Source: Deinococcus arcticus (GTDB lineage: Bacteria; Deinococcota; Deinococci; Deinococcales; Deinococcaceae). Taken from it: a stretch of DNA of 64,000 bases. The position numbers and the translations under genes are program-made. The stretch covers positions 186,001 to 250,000 of the forward strand of contig NZ_PYSV01000002.1 in the NCBI RefSeq assembly GCF_003028415.1, written 5' to 3'. Positions 8,701 through 19,400 of this stretch are shown one piece after another; the stretch's first letter is position 1; every line of letters starts with the position of its first letter. The notes beneath the pieces are model-generated. The model had not been told where the DNA came from and ran no database searches. It saw nothing but the letters and a program-made list of their open reading frames with translations.

Positions 8701-9760
8701 GCATGAACGGATGCGAGGTGTCCAGCACCGGTGCGGTCGTGGTGACCACATTGCCCGACACGGTGCCCGAGGTGCCGTTCAGGAATTGCGACACGCTCAG
8801 GCCATACAGCGTGTTGTTCGTGACGGTCATGGGCACCTTGGCCGGGTTCAGCAGGCCCAGGGCGCTGGCGCGGCGGTTGACCACCACGTTGTCGGCAATC
8901 GTCACCGTGCGGCCTTCCCGCAGCAGGCCCTCGGTGCCGTAGGTCAGGATCGCAGAGTTCTGGCTCTGGGCGCCCTGCTCAATCACGTTCCCGGTCACGG
9001 TGAGCGTGCCGCCATTGGGCACGTCAATGCTGTAGCTGGCCGTGCCCTGCAGGTCGAACAGGCGGCTGTTCGTGATCGTGGTGCGGCGTGCCCGGCTTTT
9101 GAATTCGTGGCCCACGGCGGCGCTGTGGGAGTAACTGCGGTCAAAGGTCAGCTGCCCCACCTCGCCCACATACAGGTTATGGGTCTGGCCCGGGTCGCCC
9201 AGGCCATTGCGGGCAAACTCTGAGCGGGTGATGCGAATGCTGCCCAGCGGCGCGCTGCCAGCCAGCAGGCCGTTTTCGTTGCCGTGCAGATAGCTGTCCT
9301 CAATGACAAGGTGCCCACCCTGGTAGCGCACACCCGCGCCGTTGCGGTCTGGCACCCGGGCACCCGTCAATTCCAGGCCACGCAGGGTCACGTCGGTGTT
9401 CGTGGTGATGATGGCCTTGCCGTTGGGCGCCTGCACGGTGGCCACCAGCCGCGCCAGCCCACTGGTGCTCTCAATGGTGATGCGGGTGCTGACCTCGAAA
9501 AAATCGTTGGTGTAGGTGCCGGGGTCCACCCGAACGGTGTCGCCGTCGCGCGAGGCCGCCACGGCGGCGCGGATGGTGGCGTAGGTCTTGCCGGGGCCCA
9601 CCGTCAGCAGCCGCCCGGTGGTGGGGACTGGAGCCGCCGGCGTGTCCTGTGCAGGACCAGCCGCAGGCGGCGACGCTGGCGGCGCGGCGGTGGGGGACGT
9701 GCAGGCGCCCAGCAGAAGCGTCAGACCAAGCAGGGCAACGGAAAGGAAATGGGTCGTCAT
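8696..9760 (-). CDS. Right-handed beta-helix lipoprotein
   Basis: 354 residues. A lipoprotein signal ends in LLLGAC, followed by a Pro/Ala-rich linker to about residue 45. The next part reads GPGKTYATIRAAVAASRDGD, the usual opening of a right-handed parallel beta-helix (pectate-lyase-like or DUF1565-like fold), and the body consists of repeating short strands (TLRGLELTGARV, LVIEDSYLHGNENGL, ITRSEFARNGLG, LTVTGNVIEQG). Such proteins bind or cut polysaccharides at the cell surface; no catalytic residues could be assigned. A strong AGGAGAG ribosome site precedes the ATG. Confidence 0.75.
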   Translation of the reverse strand: MTTHFLSVALLGLTLLLGACTSPTAAPPASPPAAGPAQDTPAAPVPTTGRLLTVGPGKTYATIRAAVAASRDGDTVRVDPGTYTNDFFEVSTRITIESTSGLARLVATVQAPNGKAIITTNTDVTLRGLELTGARVPDRNGAGVRYQGGHLVIEDSYLHGNENGLLAGSAPLGSIRITRSEFARNGLGDPGQTHNLYVGEVGQLTFDRSYSHSAAVGHEFKSRARRTTITNSRLFDLQGTASYSIDVPNGGTLTVTGNVIEQGAQSQNSAILTYGTEGLLREGRTVTIADNVVVNRRASALGLLNPAKVPMTVTNNTLYGLSVSQFLNGTSGTVSGNVVTTTAPVLDTSHPFMR

Positions 9761-9975
9761 CGCAGCTCTCCTGTGCAGGACGCTGGCCCACCGGGCGGTG
9801 GCCCCCGGCGTCCTGGCTTCACCACCCTACAGCGGCGGCCCCAGCAGTGACGGGGAAAACAGCACACCTGGCCAGTCCTGGGAGTGCCGTGTGCCCGTGA
9901 GCCGCCACGGCCCACCCGTGCGGGGTGACCACACTCCTTCAACCACACCCTCTGCCCAGCACCAGCCCCTATCAC

Positions 9976-10010
9976 GCCGCTGGGGTGCCCGTCACAGGCA
10001 CCCCAGCGGC
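9976..10010 (-). terminator. Terminator of aceA
   Basis: Perfect 14-bp stem, GCCGCTGGGGTGCC (9976-9989) against GGCACCCCAGCGGC (9997-10010), 7-nt loop, 19 bases past the aceA stop. The rest of 9761-9975 has no gene. Confidence 0.65.
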
Positions 10011-10029
10011 TGACATGGACGGTTGTTCT

Positions 10030-11358
<1,329 letters not shown>

Positions 11359-11485
11359 GGTAGGGCCTCCGCAGGGTGTGGGAATCGTGCCACGCCTTAA
11401 CAGCGGCGTGGAGTAGAAAACTGGCGTTGCCCGGACTGGGCAGGTGGTGCTGTAGGGGCATTGTGCCCCCCCGGCCCCCGCGCCT

Positions 11486-11566
11486 GGGGTGGTGTACCCC
11501 AGCGCGACCGAAGTACACCAGCGCGGCAGGTACACCACCCCGACCGCAAAAGCCCGACCGCAAAAG
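11486..11566 (-). promoter_or_regulatory. Inverted and tandem repeats upstream of aceA (operator candidate)
   Basis: Three copies of the heptamer GTACACC or its complement: GGTGTAC 11491-11497, GTACACC 11513-11519 and 11530-11536. The outer pair extends to a perfect 13-bp inverted repeat (11486-11498 and 11529-11541). Next to it are two perfect head-to-tail copies of a 14-mer, CCCGACCGCAAAAG (11539-11552 and 11553-11566). A small hairpin CCACGCC/GGCGTGG at 11390-11411 lies closer to aceA. The array could be a regulator-binding site for aceA or an elaborate end for the HAD gene transcript. Confidence 0.5.
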
Positions 11567-11610
11567 GAGGAGCAGCCCGGACTGGACCGCCCCGGCTCTC
11601 TCTCCCCCGC

Positions 11611-12228
11611 TTACCCGTTCAGCCAGCGGCCCAGCGCCGCCTCGAATTCGGCGTGCCGGTCGTGGTGGTACAGCAGGCCGTGAAAGCCAGCCGCCACCGC
11701 CGCGTCAATGTTCTCCTGCACGTCGTCCACAAAGGCCACCTGCGCGGCCGGCACCTCCATAGCCTGTTCCAGCGCGGCAAAGGCTTCAGGGGCTGGTTTC
11801 TTGTGGCCCAGTTCGTTGCTGAACACCAGGGCGCCGAAGCGGGCAAACCGGGGATCGCGGCGCAGATGGTCGCTGACCACGGGGTAGTTGTTGCTCAGCA
11901 GGCCCACCCGCACGGCCTGGGGCAGCGCGGCCAGCGTGGCGTACATGGGCGCGTTGTCGTGGATGCTGCCCAGGTACAGCGGCTCAAAGTCCTCGTAGGG
12001 CAGCTGCAGGCCCGTTTCCTCCTGCAGCACTGCCCAGAACTGCGGCAGGGTCCAGGCGCCCACCTCCAGCTGGCGGACATGCCGGAAATAGCTGTCGCGC
12101 ACGCGCTCCACGGGCACGCCGCCCCGGTCCGCCACATTCTGGGTGCTGCGGCCATCGAAGGTGCCTATGGTGAACACGCCGCCCCAGTCAAAGGCGACGT
12201 GGCGGCGGGCCGAAACGGGCAGGGTCAT
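11611..12228 (-). CDS. HAD-superfamily hydrolase
   Basis: 205 residues from ATG 12226-12228. HAD motifs: motif I is altered to AFDWGGVFT (DxG rather than DxD at the nucleophile pair), motif II LLSNNYPVV, motif III lysine in LGHKKPAPEAF, and motif IV VDDVQENIDAA. Similar to YihX/epoxide-hydrolase N-terminal type phosphatases, which also show DxGGV. Probably a cytoplasmic phosphatase of sugar or nucleotide phosphates; substrate unknown. A 10-bp inverted repeat separates it from the upstream gene on the same strand. Confidence 0.8.
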   Translation of the reverse strand: MTLPVSARRHVAFDWGGVFTIGTFDGRSTQNVADRGGVPVERVRDSYFRHVRQLEVGAWTLPQFWAVLQEETGLQLPYEDFEPLYLGSIHDNAPMYATLAALPQAVRVGLLSNNYPVVSDHLRRDPRFARFGALVFSNELGHKKPAPEAFAALEQAMEVPAAQVAFVDDVQENIDAAVAAGFHGLLYHHDRHAEFEAALGRWLNG

Positions 12229-12249
12229 GCGCCCGATTGTCGCGCAGGG

Positions 12250-12295
12250 CTGAGCCCGCCCGGCCCGCGCTGCCTGCACAGCTGCGCGGGCTCAG
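12250..12295 (-). terminator. Hairpin downstream of the 12365-13045 gene
   Basis: CTGAGCCCGC (12250-12259) inverted at 12286-12295 with a 26-nt loop that can itself fold. It lies between two minus-strand genes. No T-run. Confidence 0.35.
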
Positions 12296-12364
12296 TCCAC
12301 AGGCTGACTGCGCCACCTCCGGTTTTGTCCAGCTCCAGCCACGCACACCAGCACGGCGGCCAGA

Positions 12365-13045
12365 TCAGCCACTGCCAATCAGCAGGCCCCGCCGCTCCCA
12401 TGCACTCAGGTTCAGCGCGTGCAGGGCCTGCCAGGGCCGCAACCAGTCGCTGTCCGGGGCCATCTTCTGCCCCCGGCCATGGCGCAGGACATGCTGGCGG
12501 TGGCAGGCCAGCAGCTCGGCCACGCCCATCCCGGGGTGGCGGTGAACATCCACCTCGGCGCCGGGCGACGGAGACAGGGCATGGGGCGCACTGGTGGTCA
12601 GCACGCAGGCCAGGCCACTGGCGCGGTCGCGCAGCCACGTCAGCAACTGCAAAAAGGGCCAGCCCGCCCCCACACTCTCGGGGGTCTCGCTCCAGCGCAG
12701 TGCCCCCGAGACATCCGGCTCCAGGGTATAGGCCCGCAGGTGGCGCACCTCGCTGAGCGTGGGCAGGTAGAAGGTGCCGTGCGCGGTGGCCGGCGCCGCC
12801 AGGAATTCGGCGTGCAGGGCGGCCAGGGCGCGCGATTCTTCGGGGCTGGCCCCCCAGGGCCGCTCGGGCAGCGGCTCAGCGGTCAGGACCGGGCTCACGC
12901 TGGGCCCCGGCACAGGCCGCTCGACCAGACGCGCCGCACTGATCTCGGGCAGCAGCGTCACCGCCTGCTCCTGGCCGACCAGGGCTTGCAGTTCCTCGTC
13001 GGTCAGGGCGGCCAGATTCAGGCGGGAAAGCACGAGGTTCAGCAT
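12365..13045 (-). CDS. Hypothetical protein
   Basis: 226 residues that I do not recognise. The N-terminus is amphipathic (LVLSRLNLAALTDEELQALV), the middle is Pro/Ala-rich with FYLPTLSEVRHLRAYTLEPD, and the C-terminal third contains VDVHRHPGMGVAELLACHRQHV, a His/Cys cluster that could bind a metal. Codon use is normal for the window. The ATG is at 13043-13045, but that ATG lies inside a TATGCT box and an in-frame GTG lies 7 nt after the box (13031-13033), so a leaderless start at the GTG is possible. Confidence 0.6.
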   Translation of the reverse strand: MLNLVLSRLNLAALTDEELQALVGQEQAVTLLPEISAARLVERPVPGPSVSPVLTAEPLPERPWGASPEESRALAALHAEFLAAPATAHGTFYLPTLSEVRHLRAYTLEPDVSGALRWSETPESVGAGWPFLQLLTWLRDRASGLACVLTTSAPHALSPSPGAEVDVHRHPGMGVAELLACHRQHVLRHGRGQKMAPDSDWLRPWQALHALNLSAWERRGLLIGSG

Positions 13046-13279
13046 ACGGCGCGCTTGTCACAGGCCCCTCACATGTCAGGCGGACGCCGACCCCACCCCG
13101 TGCAACAGCGGTGCAGGGGCGAGCGAACAGGCCTAGCCGCGCAGCGCGAGGGAGGGAAAAACAGTCCTCCGGGCGTGAAGCGGGCACATCGGCTCTGTTC
13201 CGATTGGTTGGCACAACAGACAGAAGCCGTGTCACAGCCCCTTCACATACCCCGGGGCCGTGCGCGCGGCGCAACTGCC

Positions 13280-13285
13280 TATAGT
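13280..13285 (+). promoter_or_regulatory. Leaderless promoter of the DHH phosphoesterase
   Basis: TATAGT lies exactly 7 nt before the ATG at 13293, the spacing of a -10 box whose transcript starts on the start codon. The other part of the intergenic stretch 13046-13292 contains only an imperfect hairpin (CGGCTCTGTT with AACAGACAGAAGCCG). Confidence 0.65.
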
Positions 13286-13292
13286 GAACGCA

Positions 13293-14297
13293 ATGAGTGG
13301 CCCTTCTTCCTACCCAGACCAGTTGCGAGCGGTGGCCCGCGTGCTGCTGGCCCACCCTGGCCCCATTGTGGTGCTGGCCCACGAAAACCCCGACGGCGAC
13401 GCGCTGGGCAGCGTGCTGGGCCTGACCCGCGCCCTGCGCGCCCTGGGCCGCGAGGTGCTGGCCCCCATGAGCGTGCCGCGCTACCTGGCGTTCCTGCCTG
13501 AACCCGGCGAGCTGAGTGAGCCGCTGACCGCGTGGCCCGCCGGCGCCCTGGCCGCCGTGCTGGACGTGGACAACAACGATCCGGCCCGGGTGGCCGGCGC
13601 CGACCTGAGCGTTTTTGAGGGACCGGTGGTGAACGTGGACCACCACGGCACGAACGCCCGCCGCGCCACCGCCGGGGTGGTGGAACCCAGCATTCCAGCG
13701 GCCGCCATGATGGTGGCCGACCTGCTGGAGCACCTGAACGTGCCCCTGAGCGCCGAAATCGCCACGCCGCTGATGCTGGGACTGGTCACCGACACCGGCA
13801 GCTTCCGCTTTGACAGCGTGACCCCGGAAACCTTCGCGTGCGCCGCGCGGCTGCGGGCAGCCGGCGCCCGGCTGGGCTGGCTCAGTGACCAGCTGGGGCG
13901 CAATCCGCGCACTTATTACACCCTGCTGCGCGAGGTGCTGGGCACCCTGGAATTCCTGCACGGCGGGCGCGTGGTGCTGGCCCGGGTCACCGAAGAGATG
14001 CTGAGCCGCGCCGGGGCCGCCTGGGACGATGTGGAAAACTACGTGGGCACCCTGCGCAACGCCGAGGGCGCCGAACTGGCTGTGATGATCAAGGACTACG
14101 GGGAGCGCGTGAAGGTTTCGCTGCGTTCACGCGGGGACCTGAGCGCCCAGAACATCGCGGTGGCCCTGGGCGGCGGCGGCCACGTTCCCGCCGCAGGCGC
14201 CACCCTGAACGCCCCCTACGAAGAGGCGCGGCCCCAGCTGGACGCGGCGGTGGCCGCCGAACTGGCCCGCGCCGACGGCGCAGAGCGGCGGGCCTGA
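13293..14297 (+). CDS. DHH-family phosphoesterase (NrnA-like oligoribonuclease/pAp phosphatase)
   Basis: 334 residues from ATG 13293. DHH-family metal motifs are present in order: HENPDGDALGS (motif I), DVDNND (II), NVDHHGTN (III) and LVTDTGSFRFDS (IV), then the DHHA1 domain with the glycine-rich GGGGHVPAAGATL that binds nucleic-acid ends. NrnA-type enzymes degrade nanoRNAs from the 5' or 3' end and dephosphorylate pAp. Deinococcus also has RecJ, but this size lacks RecJ's extra domains. The start is set by a leaderless -10 box. Confidence 0.9.
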   Translation: MSGPSSYPDQLRAVARVLLAHPGPIVVLAHENPDGDALGSVLGLTRALRALGREVLAPMSVPRYLAFLPEPGELSEPLTAWPAGALAAVLDVDNNDPARVAGADLSVFEGPVVNVDHHGTNARRATAGVVEPSIPAAAMMVADLLEHLNVPLSAEIATPLMLGLVTDTGSFRFDSVTPETFACAARLRAAGARLGWLSDQLGRNPRTYYTLLREVLGTLEFLHGGRVVLARVTEEMLSRAGAAWDDVENYVGTLRNAEGAELAVMIKDYGERVKVSLRSRGDLSAQNIAVALGGGGHVPAAGATLNAPYEEARPQLDAAVAAELARADGAERRA

Positions 14298-14345
14298 GCG
14301 CGGGCAGCCAGAGCCACACTGCTCGCCGCGCCCGCCGGGGCGACC

Positions 14346-15506
14346 TCAGCGCTTGGCCGCTGAAGTTTCCCCGGCTGCGTCCTGCCGCAGCACCGCGTTT
14401 ATGCCGGCGTTGATCCAGGCAAAGGCGCGGCGGGTGTTCGGCATGGTGTAGGTCTGCCGGGCGCCATGCTGCATGAATACGTACACCAGATGCTGCCCGG
14501 CTTTGGTGCGCACGTAGCCGCTGTAGGTGAGCAGGCGCCAGCCGTTGCCACCCTTGCCCGCCGCATAGGCCACCCGGCCCTGGTGCGTGAGCGTCAACCC
14601 CGAGCGGCCATAGCCCATGGCCATCACCTCGCGCTGCCACGCCTGGGTTCGGGGCTGTAACCCCGGGCGCACAAAAGCGTGGGCCACCAGTGTCCCGAAC
14701 TCGTAGGGCGTGCTGATGTTCAGGGCCTTCAGGTCGTCCTCTGGCTGGTGGCGATGGTCAAAGTACTCGTCCAGGCGCCGCTGCAGATAGTCGGCGCGGT
14801 AGGCGCGGGCGTCGCGGTCAATCAGGGCGGCCAGTTGCGCCCGCTTCTCGCCCCGGGCCCCGGCCCAGCGCCGGGTACCGTTGAAGGTACCCGACAGGCC
14901 CGATTGCGCCACCCACCAGTCCCGGGTGGGCAGAATCAGGCGGGTGGCACAGAGGCCCAGTTCGTCGGCCGTGTCCTGCACGGCCTGCAGGCCCACCCGG
15001 CGGTGCAGGATGTCGGTGGCGGTATTGTCGCTGTTGCGAATCATGCGCTCGGTCAGGGCGCGCACATTCGAGCCGTCATACGGGTAGGCGCCCAGCGACT
15101 GGTTCTCGCGCGTGACGTCAAAGCGCTCGGCCGGTGAGAGCCGGCCGCTGTCCACCGCCCGCAACGTGGCCCACAGCACCGCCTGTTTGTAGGTGCTGGC
15201 CAGCGGAAACACGCTGTCCGGGTTGGTGCCCACGGCGCGGCGCGGCAGCAGGGTCTGGGGGTCCAGTTCCGCCACCCACAGGCCCAGGCGCCCGCTCAGG
15301 TGGTGCGGGGGCGGCGGGGCCTTGGGGACCGGGGGCGCGTGGCCCAGGCAGCCGTCCGGGTCCTGCGCGGGGGCCTGACGGTCCACCTGCACCGTGGTGG
15401 GGGCCGGCGCCCGTTCCAGCCGCACCTGCCCTTCGGGCGGCGGCGGGCGGCATCCGAAGAGCAGCAGGGCCAGCCACGCGGCGACCCAGATTCTCCGGCG
15501 CCCCAC
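14346..15506 (-). CDS. Class A beta-lactamase-like serine hydrolase lipoprotein
   Basis: 386 residues starting at GTG 15504-15506, one base after the degV stop. A lipoprotein signal (LLLFGC) is followed by a proline-rich linker to about residue 65. The serine hydrolase motifs are STYK (SxxK, Ser104), NSDNTATD (SDN) and GKGGNG (KGG/KTG box). No clear Glu166-type omega-loop residue was identified, so true beta-lactamase activity is uncertain; it may be a DD-peptidase-like or cell-wall hydrolase. Translationally coupled to degV. The protein would sit on the outer face of the cytoplasmic membrane or in the envelope. Confidence 0.8.
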   Translation of the reverse strand: MGRRRIWVAAWLALLLFGCRPPPPEGQVRLERAPAPTTVQVDRQAPAQDPDGCLGHAPPVPKAPPPPHHLSGRLGLWVAELDPQTLLPRRAVGTNPDSVFPLASTYKQAVLWATLRAVDSGRLSPAERFDVTRENQSLGAYPYDGSNVRALTERMIRNSDNTATDILHRRVGLQAVQDTADELGLCATRLILPTRDWWVAQSGLSGTFNGTRRWAGARGEKRAQLAALIDRDARAYRADYLQRRLDEYFDHRHQPEDDLKALNISTPYEFGTLVAHAFVRPGLQPRTQAWQREVMAMGYGRSGLTLTHQGRVAYAAGKGGNGWRLLTYSGYVRTKAGQHLVYVFMQHGARQTYTMPNTRRAFAWINAGINAVLRQDAAGETSAAKR

Positions 15507-15507
15507 C

Positions 15508-16353
15508 TCAGGTGTGCAGGGGTTCGAGGGTCACGCCAACGGTGCCGGGGCCTGCGTGGGTGGCCACCACGGCGCCAATGGGATGGTCGCCCAGGTCGTC
15601 CAGTTGCAGCCCCTGCAGGCCGGCGCGCACTTCCTTCAGGTAGGCTTCGCCGCCCGGGGTGGCCATAAAGGCGGCCCGCGCGCCGCCGTGCTGCGCGGCG
15701 TACTTGCGCACGTGGTCCACGAGGTCCTGCATGGCCTTTTTGTGGCCCCGCACGCGCCCGGCCGATTCCACCCGTCCACTTTTCACCGTCAGAATGGGCT
15801 TGATGTTCAGCAGGCTGCCCAGCAGCGCCTGCGCTCCACCAATGCGCCCGTTGATGCGCAGGAAATCCAGGGTGTCCACCGTGAAGCGGATGTCGGCCAC
15901 CTGCGAGACGCGCTCCAGTTCCGTGACGATCTCAGCAATGCTTCGCCCGGCCTGAATCAGGTCCAGGGCGCGCAGCACGCGCATGCCCAGGCCCATGCTC
16001 ACCGATTTGCTGTCCACCACCGTCACCCTGTCACCAAAGTCCTGCGCGGCCAGCCGGGCACTGCCCACGGTGCCGGACATCTGCCCGCTGATGTGCAGGC
16101 TCAGCACGTGATCGGCGCGCTCCAGGGCCTGGGTATAGACAGCGGCAAATTCCGCCGGGCTGGGCTGGCTGGTGCTGGGGGTCTTTTTGCCGGCCTTCAG
16201 GCCCGTGAACAGATCGGACGGCGTGATCTCGATACCGTCTTTGTGCATCTTGCCGTCGAACAGCACATACAGCGGCACGCTGACAAGGCCGAGATCCGAG
16301 CACAGCTGCGCGCTGAGGTCACTCGTGGAATCCGTGACAAGGGCGATGGTCAT
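15508..16353 (-). CDS. DegV family fatty-acid-binding protein
   Basis: 281 residues. The N-terminus [10 protein letters not shown] and the motifs [49 protein letters not shown] and [12 protein letters not shown] are the complete DegV fatty-acid-binding pattern. Relatives (FakB) present a bound fatty acid to the FakA kinase for phospholipid synthesis or protein function; FakA is not in the window. A TAAGAT box 6 nt before the ATG indicates a leaderless transcript. It forms an operon with the downstream serine hydrolase. Confidence 0.92.
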   Translation of the reverse strand: MTIALVTDSTSDLSAQLCSDLGLVSVPLYVLFDGKMHKDGIEITPSDLFTGLKAGKKTPSTSQPSPAEFAAVYTQALERADHVLSLHISGQMSGTVGSARLAAQDFGDRVTVVDSKSVSMGLGMRVLRALDLIQAGRSIAEIVTELERVSQVADIRFTVDTLDFLRINGRIGGAQALLGSLLNIKPILTVKSGRVESAGRVRGHKKAMQDLVDHVRKYAAQHGGARAAFMATPGGEAYLKEVRAGLQGLQLDDLGDHPIGAVVATHAGPGTVGVTLEPLHT

Positions 16354-16387
16354 TCCCTGATCTTACCGTGACATGACTCACGATGAG

Positions 16388-16416
16388 GCGCCCCCCGTTA
16401 CAAGAGCGGGGGGCGC
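16388..16416 (-). terminator. Terminator of the Fe-S oxidoreductase gene
   Basis: GCGCCCCCCG (16388-16397) perfectly inverted at 16407-16416 with a 9-nt loop, 29 bases past the stop at 16445. Confidence 0.6.
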
Positions 16417-16444
16417 GGGGTTCGGGGCGTGGCGTGGGCTGGGT

Positions 16445-19400
16445 TCAGCCGCCCTTCTTGGGGGTCCACTTCTTGCGGCCCGTGGCGCTGGTGTCGGTGG
16501 GGGCTTCCCCGGGCGAGGCGGTGGGCGAGGCGGTGGGCGCCGCGTCGGTCGGCGCCAGATTGGCTGCCGGGGGGGCGGGGTCGGGCGCAGGGGCCGCAGC
16601 GGCGCTCTTTGGCGTCCATTTCCTGCGCTCGGTGGTGGGGGCCTCCGGGGCAGAGGCTACTTCTGCAGTGGCCGCCTCTGCAATGACCGGCTCTGGGGCC
16701 CGGGGGGCAGGCGCACTGGCTACCGCCCCTGTTCCTTTCGGCGCCCACTTCCTGCGCTCGCCCGGGATCGGCGCTTCGGGGGCGGGCGACACCTGGGGAA
16801 CATTGGCCGGGGGCTGGGCAGCGGGGGCCGGCTCCCCCGGGGTCAGCTCGCCACCAGCAGGCGCCACGTCGGCCTTGGCCTTCGGGGCCCAGGCTTTGCG
16901 CGCCGGCGCCGTGGGGGCAGGGGCTGCTGATTCGGCGGCGGGCGCCGCTGGGGAAACTGGCGCCACCGGCGCGGGGCTCACGTCGTCCGCCGCTCTGGGC
17001 TTCCAGGCTTTGCGGGCTGGGGCGCTGGGGTCGGCGGGCGTCTGGGCGGGTGCCAGCGGCGCCGGGCTCACGTCGTCCACCTGCGCTTTCGGGGCCCAGG
17101 CTTTGCGGGCCGGCGCCTCTGTGGCCGGAGCGGCTGGCACCGGCGCCACATCGTCGGCTCTGGCCCTGGGGGCCCAGGCTTTGCGCGTGGCTGGGGTGGG
17201 CGCGGCGGCCTGCGGCTCGGGCTGGGTGTCGGGGTTCTGTACCGGGCTGCCGGGCTGGGCATTCAGGGTATCGGCGCTGGTCTCCCCCACCACGGCCGCC
17301 GGGGCGCCGGCAGCGGGCGCCTCGCCGGTGCGGTCCATGGGCAGGGCCGCGTTGGGGGTCATGGCGGCGTCGGCCTGGACCTCGGCCGGGTCACTGGTCA
17401 GGGCCGGAGCCACGAACTCGCCGCTGGCGCGCTGCACGCTTTCCAGCATCAGCTCGGCCACGTCCTTGACCACGATGTCGTCGCGCTTCTGCTTTTCGGG
17501 CGTGGAGTTCATCATCGCCTTGCAGAAGGGGCAGCCCACGGCCACCACCTTGCCGGTCTGCTCGAATGCCTCGCTGGCCTCCTTGGCGCTGTCCAGCCGG
17601 GCCTGCAGTTCGCGGAAGCGGTTGTCAGAGACGCGCTCGCGCCCCTCTTCCTCTTCCTTCCAGAACTGCGCGCCGCCCGCCCCGCAGCAGAACGAATTCT
17701 CGCGGCTGCGTTCCAGTTCCAGTACCTCGCCTGCCATGCGGGTAATCAGGCTGCGGGGGGCGTCGTACACGCCGTTGTGGCGACCCAGGTAACAGGGGTC
17801 ATGGTAGGTGACATTCTGGTCAAGGTGCTCCATGGGCAGCTGCCCGGCCGCCACCAGCGTCTCCAGATACTCGGTGTGGTGGACCGTGCGGTAATCGCCG
17901 CCCAGCTGCCGGTACTCGTTGCCAATGGCGTTCATGCAGTGCGGGCAGGTGGCCACGATCAGCTTCGGCGCCACCTGGTTCAGGGTCGCCACATTTTCCT
18001 CGGCCAGCTGCTGATACAGGAATTCGTTGCCGGCGCGGCGGGCACTGTCGCCCGTACAGGCTTCCTTCTTGCCCAGAACCGCGTAGTTCACGCCCGCCCG
18101 GTCCAGCAGCTGCACAAAGGCGCGGGCCACCTTCTGGGCGCCGGGATCGTAGCTGGCCGCGCAGCCCACCCAGTAAATAACGTCGGGCTCGGGGTTTTCG
18201 TCGATGGTGGGGACTTTCAGGCCCTCGGCCCATTCCATGCGCTTGTCGCGGGAAATACCCCAGGGGTTGCTGGCGCGCTCCATGCCCCGGAAGGCGGTCT
18301 GCAGCTGCGGCGGGAACTCCCCGGCCACCATCACCTGATGGCGGCGGATGTCCACGATATCCAGCATCTGTTCGTCCTGCACCGGGCACACCTGCATGCA
18401 GGCGCCGCAGGTGGTGCAGGCCCACACCGATTCCTCGTTGATCGCGTATTCCAGCAGCGGGTGGGCGGTGCTGGCCCCGGCCTCAAACGGCGCGGGCTTC
18501 AGGGTGAACGGGCTGGGGTGCGCCGCGATCACGTTCAGCTCCATGCGCTTGTTGATTTCCAGGGCCGCCGGGCTCAGGGCCTTACCAGTGGCGTTGGCCG
18601 GGCACACGTCCTGGCAGCGGTTGCACTGAATGCAGGCGTAGGCGTCCAGCAGCCGGGGCCATTCCAGGTCTTCCAGTTTTTCGGCGCCCAGCTTGGGCTC
18701 CTCGGCCTCCATCGCCTCGGCCAGCCCCTTCATGGGCGGCAGCACGCCGGTGCCTGCGGGGCGCTTCAGGGCGTAGTTCAGGGGCGCCATGAAGATGTGG
18801 ATGTGCTTGGAAAAGGGGAAGTACGCCAGGAACGCCAGAATGGAGCCCAGCGCCCCCCAGTACCCGGCAATGCGCCAGCCCTCAATGGCCTGCTCGCTGG
18901 CCCCGCCGAACAGCACGCGCCCCAGCGCCGAGGACAGCGGCTGAAAGCTGTCGTAGCCGCCCAGCACACGGGATTCCTCGACCATCTTGGCGGCGTTGCC
19001 CAGCACGCGGCTGCCCACGTGGAAGGTAATGAAGCCCGAGACAATCAGCGAGTCGCGCAGAATGTAGTTGGCACGCACCAGCGGGTGCAGCAGCGTCTTT
19101 TCGGTAAAGCGGAAGTCGCGCTTTGACGGCAGGAACAGGCGGCGAATCACCAGACTGAGCACGCCCAGAAGCACCAGGAAACTCAGCACGTCGGCCAGCA
19201 GGTTGTACCCGGCCAGCAGCGGGCTGTCCTTGCTGTAAATGTGGAAGGGAATATAGCCTTCCAGGCCGTCCACGACGTTCACCAGCAGGTAGTACACGAA
19301 GCCGTAGAAAATAAAGCTGTGCAGCACGCTGACCCAGGTGCGGCGGCGGAAGGTGCGCTCCTGGGTCAGGCTGGCGCGGATGGCATACAGCACGCGCTGT

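Noticed and set aside
13046..13292. Radiation/desiccation response motif (RDRM-like palindrome) before repair-type genes
   Set aside because: No match to the 17-bp RDRM palindrome was seen here or before the uvrD gene; only a weak imperfect hairpin is present.
14346..15506. True class A beta-lactamase (resistance gene)
   Set aside because: SxxK, SDN and KGG are present, but the deacylating Glu of the omega loop is not evident and the gene is a degV-coupled chromosomal lipoprotein.
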